64,000 bases of DNA. Source: Allomyces macrogynus ATCC 38327 (lineage: Eukaryota > Blastocladiomycota > Blastocladiomycetes > Blastocladiales > Blastocladiaceae). The DNA is taken from the NCBI GenBank assembly GCA_000151295.1, contig GG745337.1, positions 383,028-447,027 on the forward strand, read 5' to 3'. The notes below the pieces were generated by a model. That model had not been told where the DNA came from. It saw only the letters and a list, made by a program, of their open reading frames with translations, and did not search any database. A program made the translations under genes and the position numbers. Below are positions 11,570-22,125 of this stretch, one piece after another (the first letter of the stretch is position 1; each line of letters begins with the position of its first letter).

Positions 11570-12217
11570 ATGACGACGACCGGCGCGCACTGCCACGACG
11601 ACGGCTCGTACATCGTGCATTGCCACTCGCACGACGACGGCTCGTGGTTCGCGGGCCACGGCGGTTTCGACTTCTCCGCCTTCCAGACGCAGTTCCAGGG
11701 CCAGCACATCGACATCTCGTCGGGCGCCTACTCGCACGGCTTTGACGCGGCCGCGCAGCAGTTCCAGGCGCAGGCGCAGTCGGTCGGTGCTTCGGCTCAC
11801 GGCCACGGCGCTGATGTGTTCGCGCAGCAGGCGCAGCTCCAAGGCCAGACGATCTCGGCCACGGGCCACGGCCATGCCGACGTGTTCGCTCAGCAGGCGC
11901 AGTTCCAGGGCCAGACGATCGACGCGTCGGCTCACGGCCATGGCAGCGCCGACGTGTTCGCGCAGCAGGCGCAATTCCAGGGCCAGACGGTCTCGGCCTC
12001 GGGCAACGGCCACGCCGACGTTTTCGCGTCGCAGGCGCAGTTCCAGACGCAGTCGATTGACGCGTCGGGCGCCAACGTTTCAGCCGCGCAGGCGCAGGGC
12101 CAGTACCAGTCGGTCAACGCGTCGGGTCACGGCGATGTCTCGGCCGTCCAGGCGCAGGGCCAGTACCAGTCGATTGATGCGCACTCGGCCACGATCGCGC
12201 ATCCGTCGTTCTGCTAA
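11570..12217 (+). CDS. Gln/His-rich repeat protein, about 215 residues
   Basis: The ATG at 11570 is the first in a frame open to 12217; the open frame upstream of it has no ATG. The N-terminus is His/Asp-rich (GAHCHDDGSYIVHCHSHDDG), possibly metal-binding. The rest is a tandem repeat of about 22-25 residues whose core is ADVFAQQAQFQGQTIDAS preceded by a GHGH-type turn; six to seven units are visible, the last ones shortened to VQAQGQYQSIDA. The chain ends in AHPSFC. There is no signal peptide or membrane segment. The family is not recognised; the regular alternation of polar and small residues would suit a beta-solenoid or fibrous repeat. A decayed relative seems to lie on the minus strand at about 20312-20425. 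Function unknown. Confidence 0.65.
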   Translation: MTTTGAHCHDDGSYIVHCHSHDDGSWFAGHGGFDFSAFQTQFQGQHIDISSGAYSHGFDAAAQQFQAQAQSVGASAHGHGADVFAQQAQLQGQTISATGHGHADVFAQQAQFQGQTIDASAHGHGSADVFAQQAQFQGQTVSASGNGHADVFASQAQFQTQSIDASGANVSAAQAQGQYQSVNASGHGDVSAVQAQGQYQSIDAHSATIAHPSFC

Positions 12218-13715
12218 GTGCAGCACGAGCTGTGAGCATGCGAATTCTACCCGTCCATTCCCATCATCTTTTTGATATGTCCATATGTTTGTCAATTCGT
12301 TTTAAGTGTGCTCCAAACAATGCGAATGCGTTCTTTTCTCTCAATGTGGTACTGCTTGCTCTGCGTTCTGCGCGGTTGGGTGACAACCAGGAAGCCGTGA
12401 AGTATTCGCTCGAGCGGCGACACGCGATGCATGCTTTGGCGATTCGGTGGCTGCTTCATGTTTGATAAATGACGGTCAATGCCAGTTCATTCACAGCGGC
12501 GTTCGCTACCACGTTTGCATCGTCCTGTTTCTGCCGAGTCTCGTTGCGGCCGTTGGCACGTTGCGCGGCGCCACCAAACCTCTCGCCTGTGCACAGTTGG
12601 CATATAACAGGCGCTGGGCGCGCAGGCGATGGTGTCGTCAGCCATGACCGCATTGTGCAAATGCGCATCGAGTAAGCGGGATTGGATGTCGTGGGGGGCG
12701 AAACAAGGTTGTGGATGTGTGCGAGAGCGTCGGCGTGATGGTGTCGGGTTTACGGCGCGTATGGGGTGCAGAAGATGAGGATAGGGTGGCGCGGTGCGGA
12801 GCCGCAATGTGGCGGTGATTGAGTGAGATGCGGTTTGTGGAGCGGTGGGGTCGTGGCTCTTGGATCGTATCGGCGTATACGGGTGCAGTTGCTGAGAGCA
12901 ATTCACAACCTCCAGCGATGGCGAGGCACATGGACCGGGAAGGAATGAACCCATCAACGTTAGCAAAGACTTGGAACTGGGTGAACGCTTGAATGGTGTG
13001 GAGTGGAACGGAGGAGTGGGGCGGAGGAGTGGGGAAGTAGCGTGGAAGACACCGTCGCTAATACTTTTGCTCACGTTCTGTCGAGGACTTTGACGCCAAA
13101 GTAGAACATCAGACAGCGACAATCATCATTCTTGCTCAGACCAGGCGTCAGCGGGAGAAATCATGACTTTCCAGCGAGCATGGACTGCTGATGCTTCTGT
13201 GCCAATGCGGGACGAACAAGCTGAAAAAGCGTCGCATCTCCTTTTCTCATGAAACACATTGAAGGCTTCCAAATCTTGCGTTGTGGATCAGAGGAGCTGA
13301 AGGTGCAAGAGATGCACTCAAACCGATGACTGTGCCAGCTGCCAGCATGGCCGTTGGATGGATTCAAGTTCGAAGTGACGCCAGCACTCGCATTGGCGCA
13401 GCCACGTCGCCGAGGCATTGGGCGCGAGGGCGAAAAGCAAAGGGAGCAGGTTGCAATACCGGCAGAGGGAATGCAACGCAGCGTTGGGTTCAGTTCAGCG
13501 ATATTTCCCCGGAGTCGGGCTTTGATCATTGATCTTCAGTCCCCGATCTCAGTACGACAAGTTCAAGCACGACACAAACCAAACTTTAGAGAATAGAATA
13601 ATATACAAGCATGGCGCGACCACCAGCGAAGGAGCGCACCGGAATCTCTGCCGTGCCGTGCCATCCACACAACCGGTCCGACTTCCACCTCACAAACACA
13701 ACCTTTACACGCTCT
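12218..13715. other. 1.5-kb stretch without a supportable gene
   Basis: It lies between the 3' ends of the repeat-protein gene (+) and the H2B gene (-). Only short shadow frames were seen. Two near-identical 12-14-bp phrases (ggaggagtggggcgg / ggaggagtggggaag) occur near 13010-13035. No RNA gene could be supported. Confidence 0.4.
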
Positions 13716-14289
13716 TCACACGCTCTTCTTGCCCGTCGACGACGTGTACTTGGTCACGGCCTTGGTCCCTTCCGAGACGGCGTGCTTGGCGAGCTCGCCC
13801 GGCAGCAGCAGCCGCACGGCCGTCTGAATCTCGCGCGAGCCAATTGTCGACTTTTTGTTGTACTGCGCGAGCTTGGAGGCCTCGTCGGCGAGCCGCTCAA
13901 AGATGTCCTGCACAAACGAGTTCATGATCGACATGGCGCGGTTGGAAATGCCCGTGTCCGGGTGCACCTGCTTGAGCACCTTGTAGATGTACGAGTTGTA
14001 AGTCTCCTTGCGCTTGGCCTTGCGCTTGCCGCCCTTCTTCTTGCCGGCCGCAGCACCGGCGCCGGATTCGCCCGGAGCGGGGGCGGCGGCCGCGGCCTTG
14101 GTCGGGGCTAATCACGGGGTGGAAGAGGGCACAAGGGAGTCAGCGGCGCGCTCATCGGCGAGCGGAGGGAGTCACTGCCGCCGCCAGTGTCGTGAAGTCG
14201 CCGTTGACGGTCGTGCGCGATCCACACGGCAGCGCGACGGCACAGCAATGCATACCCTTGCCAGCGGGCCTCTTGGACGCGGGCGGCAT
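13716..14289 (-). CDS. Histone H2B, one intron
   Basis: Core histone that pairs with H2A in the nucleosome. Exon 1 is 14289-14256 ([11 protein letters not shown] plus one base). A 148-bp intron (14255-14108) follows, and exon 2 is 14107-13716, giving 141 residues. The basic, Ala/Pro-rich tail is followed by the canonical fold: [60 protein letters not shown] and the end [20 protein letters not shown], which carries the lysine (AVTKY) ubiquitinated in yeast and animals. The phase-1 junction regenerates GCC (Ala), so the model is secure. The intron suggests a polyadenylated mRNA. No H2A gene is adjacent, unlike the usual divergent H2A-H2B pair. Confidence 0.95.
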
Positions 14290-14761
14290 CGTGGTGGCGG
14301 TGCTCGGTGCGTGGATCGGTACGGCGCGACACAGTCTTGGGGTCGGCGACGGTGATGCAGCGGCAGGTCGCGGTCTGAGACGGCGAGGACGGATGCAGCG
14401 TCGGCGTGCGTGGGCGTGGGGAGAGAGAGCGGTTGCGGCCAGCGCGCGCGCTCAAGACGGCGCGCGGCCGCGCTTCGCGACGAGCGGTACGGTCGCGAGC
14501 AATTTGGAGTCGGGCGAGCAGCGAACGACTTGCGGCCGACAGCGCGGCGGCCTGAACGCGAGACCAGCTGCGGCCTCCATGGTGCAACGTGACATCGACG
14601 TGGCCGCCCTGATCCGCGGCACGACGCCTGCTGTGCTTCTCTCCGGCACAGCCAACCTGTCGTCACCTCGCCATCATTATCACGCGCTCTACTAGGCCAC
14701 CAACCACGCGCATCTGCCCGCGTTTCGCTCCAGGCGCCGACCACACCAAGTTCCCGACGCC

Positions 14762-16899
14762 ATGTCGACCACCGACCAGACCATCGCCGCGCTCAAGCCC
14801 TACATCCGGCGCACCCCCCTCTCCGAGAAACTCTTGTCGAAACCGCCCTTCCGGTACCTGCACGACCTCGTCTCCGAGTTCATGGCGGCCACCGGATTTG
14901 GCCAAGGGCTCTATGCGGGCGCCGAACTCGATGCGGCTTCCGTCAAGGACAAGGACGCCAAGCTCGCGTGGCTCACAAAAATCATTCAGCTCACGGCGCT
15001 CGCGGCGGGCGCGAATGTGGTTGCGAAGCCGGCCAAGATTGTGGCCGGGTTGGACGCCGACGATACCAATGCATGGTTGCGGTTGATGGCGGGGGCCGCG
15101 CATGTACGTTGTACCGATTCCTTCGCGCAGGAAGCTGCGGTAGTCGACATGTGCGCTGACCGCAATACGAGCGTACATTCAGGTCGATACGTCGGGTCTC
15201 GTCGCGCAGTGCGGCGGCACCGCCCCTCCACCAGCCGCGGCACCTGCATCGGCACCGACTCCCGCGCCCGAACCCGAGGCTGCCGCAGCTCCACCGCCCG
15301 CCGACCCGGAGTCCGTGCACGAGCCCGAGCCCGCCGCCGCTGCGGAACCTGCACGCTCGTCCTCGAAGCCGTCCAAGTCCAAGTCGCCCGACGCTGCAAA
15401 ACCGTCCAAGGCCCAGTCGCCGTCCAAGACCGACTTGACCAAGACGTCGTCGTCGCGCAGCTCGCGCGACATTCACAAGGACAAGGAAAAGGACCGCGGC
15501 GACAAGGACCGCGACAAGGACAAGGACCGCAAGCGCTCGTCCAAGGACAAGGAGAAGGACAAAGAATCCGTCTCGCCGACCAAAAAGGACCCGTCGGCCG
15601 CCGCGGCCAAGTCCTCCAAGGGCTCCACGTCCAACATCGATTCAGCCTCGGCGTCGGCATTGCGCAAAGGATCGGCCGTGCCCAGCAAGACCAGTTCCAG
15701 CAGCCGCGAAAAGCTCAGCACCAAGTCCTCTACCTTGTCGTCGTCCAGGAAACCATCCACGGCCGTATCCCCACCTGCCGTGACCAAGCCGGCCGCACCA
15801 GCGCCTGCCGACGCGCCGCCCGTGCTCATGGCCGCGCCGGCCCCGCCCGCAACTCCGCCACAAGAACCCGAGCCTACTCTACAACCTGAGCCGCTGCAAA
15901 CGATTGCCGAGTCGTCGGCGCCGCAAGAACTCTCCGCTCCCGCTCCCCCACCCCCCGCCACCGTCCCCGCTCCCGACCCTGTCGTGCCTGCACGATTCCC
16001 ATCCAGCTCAGCTCTCTCGCCGACCACCGACACCGACGACAACCCGGCCGAGTCCCTGCCCGACGCGGAACCCACGACCGCCGCACACGACCTGGTCCGT
16101 CCCGTACCCGTGCGCCGGCGCGAGCGGCCGACGACCGCGCGCAAGGCCCCACCGCGCGCGCGCAACCCGAACGATGACGCCGACAACGTCGGATTGGGAA
16201 GTGCGAGCGGCGCGCGGGACGCAGCCGGGGTCGCGGTCGTACCTGACGCGCCAGTAGGGAGTGCCGCGGGCGGGGGAGGCGCGGGACGAGGACGTCGACG
16301 ACATGTTTGTCGTCGCCGGGGCCGAGGACGAGCTCGGGAACCCCGACGGGGTCGGTGCGAGTGGCGCGGTCCCGCCGGGCCTCGACCCAGGTCCCGGCGG
16401 TGCCGCTGTGGACGGCGGTGCGGCGGGCGGGCTCGTGCGCAAACTGCTCGAATCGAAGCGCGAGTTCATGGACCAGCAGCGCGCACCGTCCGCGGCCCCT
16501 GGCGCCCGGCCCGCATCCGCGCGCACCACTTCTCCACCCACGGGTGCCGGTCCAGCGCGCGATGTTGATGGATTTCGCGACCGACTGCAGCGGCTGACGC
16601 GCGCGGCGTTCCCGCTCGGCAAGACGCTCGACTACGTGCAGGAGGATCTGGACGCGATGGCGGCTGAGCTGGCGCATTGGAATGACGAGGCGCGCGTGTG
16701 GCAGGCGAGGGTGGATGCGGAGGTTGCGCAGACGCAGGCGGCGACGGCGCCGTTGGATGCGGAATTGAAGGCGGTTGATGCGAGTGTCGTGCTCGAGGTG
16801 GAGCGGCTCGCGCAGGCGAAGGCGAGGGTGTTGGCGAATGAGGAGGCGGTTGCGCGGTTGGTTGCAGGGATGGTTGCGGGCGCGAGGGCCGCGGTGTGA
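14762..16899 (+). CDS. IFT54: Intraflagellar transport protein IFT54 (TRAF3IP1/MIP-T3 family)
   Basis: Subunit of the IFT-B complex that carries cargo along the flagellar axoneme. Exons: 14762-15103, 15183-16187 and 16258-16899; introns 79 and 70 bp, both phase 0; 662 residues. The N-terminus is the calponin-homology-like tubulin-binding domain with family landmarks LSEKLLSKPPFRYLHDLVSE, GFGQGLYAGAELD, VKDKDAKLAWLTKIIQL and KPAKIVAGLDADDTN. The middle (residues about 115-450) is low complexity: Pro/Ala, then Lys/Asp/Arg-rich (DKDRDKDKDRKRSSKDKEKD), then Ser/Thr/Pro. The C-terminal coiled coil contains AAFPLGKTLDYVQEDLDAMA, matching the conserved PLGKxxDYxQED block that binds IFT20. The second intron is less certain than the first, since the upstream frame stays open. 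The gene implies a flagellated stage. Confidence 0.92.
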
Positions 16900-18111
16900 G
16901 GATGAGGATGCGAGGAGACCGAGAAGGAGGGACTGGAGGTGAGACTTGCGGCAATGAAAGGAAATTGATTGGGGACCCTGCCAAGTCTGTCGAAAGCATC
17001 GATCATCTAATGTGGGTAGTGAGAGCGACGCGCGGGCTCGAGCCACAATAACACCAGGACATGGATGATATCAGGAACGTGTGCTACGGCCCATATCAGA
17101 AGTGTTGGAGCCGCAAAAACACTTCCACGTCAGTTGCGTGCAGGCTTGCATCCACACCCACCGCGTTGCGACGCGCAGGAGAGCGAGTGGTCAATTTTTG
17201 CTGGTTGCGATGATCCCGCTCTCTCCTGACAACGCTCTCGATGGAGTTGTCTGTCGGCTTGACTTGATTCCCGACTCTGACAGCGATCCTCTCCAGTTCT
17301 CCAATGAACCCGGCGAATCGGCCAATTCCAACGCTCCGCATTCTATTGCCGTGCCTGCTCGCTGGATTCGGTCCTTACTTGTGCGCAGCCAGTACTACGA
17401 CCGCGGCATATCCAGCATTGCAAAGACAAGTTGGGGGAAGCAGGCGTGTGTCGATGCTTTAAATATGGCCGTGCAGGGGCGGGTCGATGCTTCGTTTGAG
17501 GAAGCACAAATTCGACATGTGGTGAGAATGTCTTGATCACGCAAAATAGGAGCGGCAACGCAGAAAACGGGGCCGAGTCCGAACAGACACGTAGGTATCA
17601 CGGCCCAAGACAGCATCGCAAGACGGATGAAGGTTCGAAACGGCTGACATCGCCTCGAATGCCTGTGGGGGTTGCAACGGCATCGGTCGATGGCGGCCGG
17701 CCATGACTGCGCAGAAAACAAAAAGGTCATTGCCACGGCCGGCGACTTGCTACTGGGTCACGCTGTTGAATCGTATTGCAGGAGGTCTTACATCTCTGGT
17801 GCAAATGGCTGATGCAGTGTGCTGGTCGCTGATGTTGAGGTGGAAATCGGGTGGAATTAAGGAGCAAGCAAGCAGAGGCAGCAACATCTAACAACAAAAT
17901 CGAACGTGATCGCGGCGCTCGCCGACAGCCAACCCCAACGAACTTGGCTCAAATCACCGCCTCTGTGCTGATCACCGCGCCCACATACCAACGTACCGCT
18001 AACGACGGCGCATACCTGTTGCACAGCGACCACCCGCGCGCACCGACGACTTGCGCGCCGCATCGCCGTCCTCGACTGCCACGCGCTGCAACCGAACCGC
18101 GACTGTCGACC
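16900..18111. other. Intergenic stretch between IFT54 and MMAA
   Basis: It contains an open plus frame (ATG near 17209, stop at 17536) encoding about 108 residues with no recognisable domain and no supporting splice context; I leave it uncalled. The last 250 bases before 18112 are C-rich and probably the MMAA leader. Confidence 0.4.
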
Positions 18112-19796
18112 ATGGCTTGGCCACGCGCACCAGCAACCGCCGTGCGCATGGCCCTCGCCCAGCGAGCACCGCTCTTGGGCTCCTCAATGTCCAGGATGCC
18201 GCACGCGTTGCGGCCATGTCCGTCTGCCCGTTTACGGCGCTATGGGACCGACGTGGCCGTGTCGCCGCTCTTCGACGGCCTGATCCGGCACGACCGCGTT
18301 GCGCTCGCCAAGGCCATCACGCTCGGTCCGGTCCCCTCTTGTTCTCAAGCGTAGCACACGCGCGAATCTGACCGCCCTTGCGCGCCCATCCAGTCGAGTC
18401 GACGGCGTCGCGCCACAAGCAGGCTGCGCACGAGCTGCTCGCCCTGGCCCTGCAGCACCAGCTGCGCGGTGGGGCAACCGGCGCACGCGCGTCCGCGGCC
18501 CGTATTCCGTCCAACACGATCGCGCCGCGGTACACGCCCAAGTCCGACCAGAGCGCCGCACTCGCTGCGTTCCTCGCCGACCGAGTCGCGCAACGCGGCC
18601 GCAAGTCGCTTGAAATGCAGCCGTCGGTACCTGCCGAGGAGCGTGGCGCGCCCATCAAGCTACCGACCACGCTGCGAATTGGCATGTCCGGGTCGCCTGG
18701 CGCGGGTAAATCGACCCTGATCGAGTCATTTGGGATGTGGCTCGTCGATCGCGGGCTGAAGGTCGCCGTGCTAGTAAGTATTGTTCGACTGTGTCCTCTT
18801 GATGTCGAAGCTGGTAAATTGTTCGGCGATGCTGACCTACACTTGGCTGTTTTTCATCTAGGCCGTTGACCCTTCATCTACACGCACTGGCGGGTCGATT
18901 CTCGGCGACAAGACGCGCATGCCCGACCTCTCCAAGCACGACCGTGCCTACGTGCGCCCATCCCCGTCGCGCGGGACCCTTGGCGGCGTCGCGCGCAACA
19001 CGTCCGACGCGATCGTCCTGTGCGAGGCTGCCGGGTACGACGTGGTCCTGGTCGAGACGGTCGGCGTGGGCCAGTCTGAGGTGCTCGTCGCCGACATGGT
19101 TGACGTGTTTGTGCTGCTGGTCGCGCCGGCGGCAGGCGACGAGCTGCAAGGGTTCAAGAAGGGCATTGTCGAGCTGTCGGACCTGATTCTCGTCAACAAG
19201 GCAGACGGCGACTTGGCGACCACGGCGCGCAACACGCAGTCCGAGTACATGTCGGCGCTCAAGTACCTCGGTGGCGGTGGAACGGCACCGGGTGCCGGAT
19301 TCGCGCGGTCCGTGCCTGCCGTGGCCGGCAGCGAGGACTTGAAGTGGGCGCCCAAGGTCCTGCGCGTCAGTGCCGCGCTCCGGCTTGGGATTGACGAGAT
19401 GTGGGAGTCGCTGAGCGACTTCTATGCTGCGCAATGGGTGCGGATATTTGCCGTGCCACGACATGAGCCCTGCAGTTTGTTTCGTCGAACTGATCGCGCA
19501 ACGGCAATGTCTAGGCCCAGGGCAAGTTTGTTGCCAAGCGCGAGGAGCAGCGGAAAAAGTGGATGTGGCGGCTCATTACCGATGAGTTGCAGGCGCGGTG
19601 CGTTCTCTTTCCCAGCCTCCTCGCCTCGAGAGAAACGGCGCTGACCAAACGTCTTCACCACAGATTGGCGAGCGACGACCAGGTCGCGCAGCTGGTGCAC
19701 GACCTCGAGGCCGACGTCGAGCACGGGTCGCTCACGCCGGGCGTGGCCGCGGACCGCGTCGTCGATTCCTTTTTGGCCGCACACCGACGTGCCTGA
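18112..19796 (+). CDS. MMAA: Mitochondrial MMAA/ArgK-type GTPase for B12 delivery to methylmalonyl-CoA mutase
   Basis: G3E-family GTPase that loads or protects adenosylcobalamin on methylmalonyl-CoA mutase in the mitochondrial matrix. Exons 18112-18325, 18394-18773, 18862-19437, 19515-19597 and 19664-19796; introns 68, 88, 77 and 66 bp with matching phases; 461 residues. The first 45 residues are Arg/Ala/Ser-rich without acids, a typical mitochondrial presequence, and the ATG sits in a good context (gaccATGg). Motifs: P-loop [12 protein letters not shown] (residue about 168), [43 protein letters not shown] (switch II), [10 protein letters not shown] and the base-recognition motif NKADGDLA. 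The last intron length is a multiple of three with no stop, so its retention cannot be excluded. A broken second copy lies at 21205-21800. Family certain. Confidence 0.95.
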
Positions 19797-21204
19797 GCTG
19801 AGGTGGAGGCTTTCCTTTCGCTGACCTCTTTCCCTTAGCTGGACCACGTTATCGCACGGCCAGACTTTTGCTTTCATCTTCTTTTTGCCGTTTTGGTGCC
19901 AGACCTCCACATCATTTTTTGCTGGTCGGGGACAGGAATGGATGGATCGATGGATCGAGAAGCTGTCTTGCCGTCATTCAGATCCTGCCTGCCCACGCAC
20001 CATCGCGCGCGGATATTTGCAACGTAGAATTGTATCGAACTCGGAAGTATCAAAGAGGAATGAAGAGAGGGAGGTTTTGACGCGCAGCAGCTGATCATGG
20101 CGCGGTCAGCGCGGTATGAGGCCTTCTTGGTGTCGTTTTGTGTCCACTTCACACTCGCATCCATGAAGTTTCGGGACAGTCCTCTTGAAGAACGATGTTG
20201 GGACTGATTCTCAAGCATAAACTCAATTCGAAGACGAACGAGCACAAATACTACGTCTGCACCAGACGAAACGACTTCAACAGAACACGGCTGCCATCGC
20301 ACGACTGCTTTGAAGAACGATGTCGGGTGGCCTGCAAGTGAGGCCGAGTGCACATCAACATCGGATCCGAGCACATTGAGCGACTGGTTCTGGCCCTGGA
20401 TTTGCAGTGCAAACAGGCCTGTCGTGAGCGTGGCCCGACATGTTCTTCGTCCAGCGCTCTTGATCGTCAGAGTTTTTGGGCGATATGCTGTTGCTTTCAG
20501 GAGTTTGGAAGCTTTGCAGCTGAAGAAACAGCACAAATAATATCTTTCATTCCAACTGCACTTTCACAGTGTATCAAAACAAGTGCCTCGACGTTCAGCA
20601 CCTGCAAGGTCTCCAGCCAGCGCGACATCATTCGATCAAACCGCATCTGCGTCCAAGATGCATCGCCGGCTGTGAAATTATTTGAGCGGTAGATGACTTT
20701 TTGACACTATGAGCTGCGCTTATCAGCAAGTGGGTTCTGCCGTTGTTGCGGGAGGCCGAGTGCTGCAAGTGTGGCTCGGTTCGGTGTGATTGATCATGTC
20801 ATGCTTCCTGTTCGATGTGTGCAAAAAGGGAGCATGACATGATCATGCTTGCCCAACCATTGACCAAAGCAGACCCGAGCAGCAATCGCTCACATGGCCG
20901 TCGTCGAGATATTTTTTTTGTTGGCCCACCCAGCACATACCAACGTGCCGCATATGACTGGGTAAGCTTGATGACGGTTTCACGCACGCGCGCCCGCAGC
21001 CTGCCTGAGCATCACCTCCCTCATCACCGCCGCAGATTTTCAATACCGGCCTCCAGTTCCACCATCGCAAGCTCTCTCTCGTGCCATCAACCGCAGCCCG
21101 CACAGTTGTCGTTCATGTCCCGCGTGCTCCCATCCTGTTGTACGGTCGTACCGCTTCGCTCGTTTGTAACATAGCTGGGCCAACGAGGCCGGATGCAACT
21201 GTGA
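19797..21204. other. Intergenic stretch with a possible repeat-protein relic
   Basis: No intact gene. The minus strand at about 20312-20425 resembles the end of the Gln/His repeat protein (separate entry). The region 20930-21200 may be the diverged 5' part of the MMAA duplicate: the phrase cacataccaacgt is shared with the stretch upstream of MMAA near 17980. Confidence 0.4.
20312..20425 (-). pseudogene. Diverged relic of the Gln/His repeat protein
   Basis: The minus strand reads LFALQIQGQNQSLNVLG followed by DVHSASLAGHPTSF. This parallels the C-terminus of the gene at 11570-12217 (VQAQGQYQSIDAHSATIAHPSFC region) in both order and spacing, and the DNA shares the run cagggccag-accagtcg. No convincing start, intron pattern or full repeat set was found around it, so it is probably a fragment. 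The frame itself runs from 20536 to 19874 but its remainder has no repeat character. Chance similarity of low-complexity sequence is the alternative. Confidence 0.35.
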
Positions 21205-21800
21205 TTTGGCGGCCTGATCTGGCACCACCGTGTCACGCTCGCCAAGTCATCGCACACGCATAGGTGAATGGCCAGCCGGTTTCGACTATCATTGTACTGA
21301 GCGCCGGTCGATGATCGACAGTCTCCCTTGCGGCTCCGTACATCCTATGTAACCCGTTAGGCCGTCCTTTACGCGCACCGACTGGTCGATTCGGCGACAA
21401 GACGCGCATGCCCGACCACTCCAAGAACGATCGCGGCCGCGTGCGCCCATCCCCGTTGCATGGCTACCTCGGCGGTGTTGCGCGCAATATCTGACGCAAT
21501 CTTCCTGTGCGAGGCCGCCGGGGACGACGTGGTTCTTGTGGAAACGGTCGGCGTGGGCCAGTCCGAGATGCTGGTCGTTGACGTGGTTGACGTGTTTGTG
21601 CTGCTGGTCGCGCCGGCGGCAGGCGACGAGCTGCAAGGGTTCAAGAAGGGTATTATCGAGATGTTGGAACTGCTCGTAAACAAGGCGGACGGCGACTTGG
21701 CGACCACGGCCCGCAACACGCAGTCCAAGTACATGTTGGCGATGGTGGGACGGCATCGGGCGCCGGGTTTGCGCGGTCCTTGCCGGCCGTGATCCGGCGG
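21205..21800 (+). pseudogene. Partial, internally deleted copy of the MMAA gene
   Basis: Plus-strand sequence closely matching the MMAA gene 2-3 kb upstream. At 21210-21250 it repeats the [15 protein letters not shown] segment (with H and T substitutions). It then jumps, without the whole P-loop exon, to sequence equivalent to exon 3 from the AVDPSS region at about 21358. From 21495 to 21735 the copy still reads [33 protein letters not shown] and [18 protein letters not shown]. The GxxGxGKS loop is absent, the frame is broken before 21460 and the C-terminal part is missing, so it cannot encode a working GTPase. It is a local duplicate, still very similar and therefore fairly recent. Introns 3-4 lie beyond its end. 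Confidence 0.85.
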
Positions 21801-22125
21801 TGACAATGTGAGCGAGGTTTTGATCTCAGGATATTTCTCCATGTCAGTCCTCGGTGGTCATGATGAACGCAGCGATATTGAGCAGCATCCTCCTTGCTCA
21901 CCACGCTGCCAGATTATCGAAAAGGAGCTTGAAAAGAGAACGTGATGCATTGTTCAGACTGGGCAAACGATTTGAACCAGGTCAAGAAACCAGAATATAC
22001 GGTAAAAGGAAAACGGAACGGAAGACAATCCGTCTCAACAAAAACGATGCGACAAGGCCCACAATCAACATCGGCGGCGACCACATGCCAAAAACGAAGC
22101 CGGGCGATACACTCCACTCTCTCTC

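Noticed and set aside
15473..17046. Long minus-strand open frames opposite IFT54
   Set aside because: They mirror GC-rich, codon-biased low-complexity sequence of a securely identified plus-strand gene and contain no domain.
17081..17536. 151-codon plus frame between IFT54 and MMAA
   Set aside because: No motif, no ATG until codon 43 and no splice context; cannot be separated from a chance frame in GC-rich DNA.
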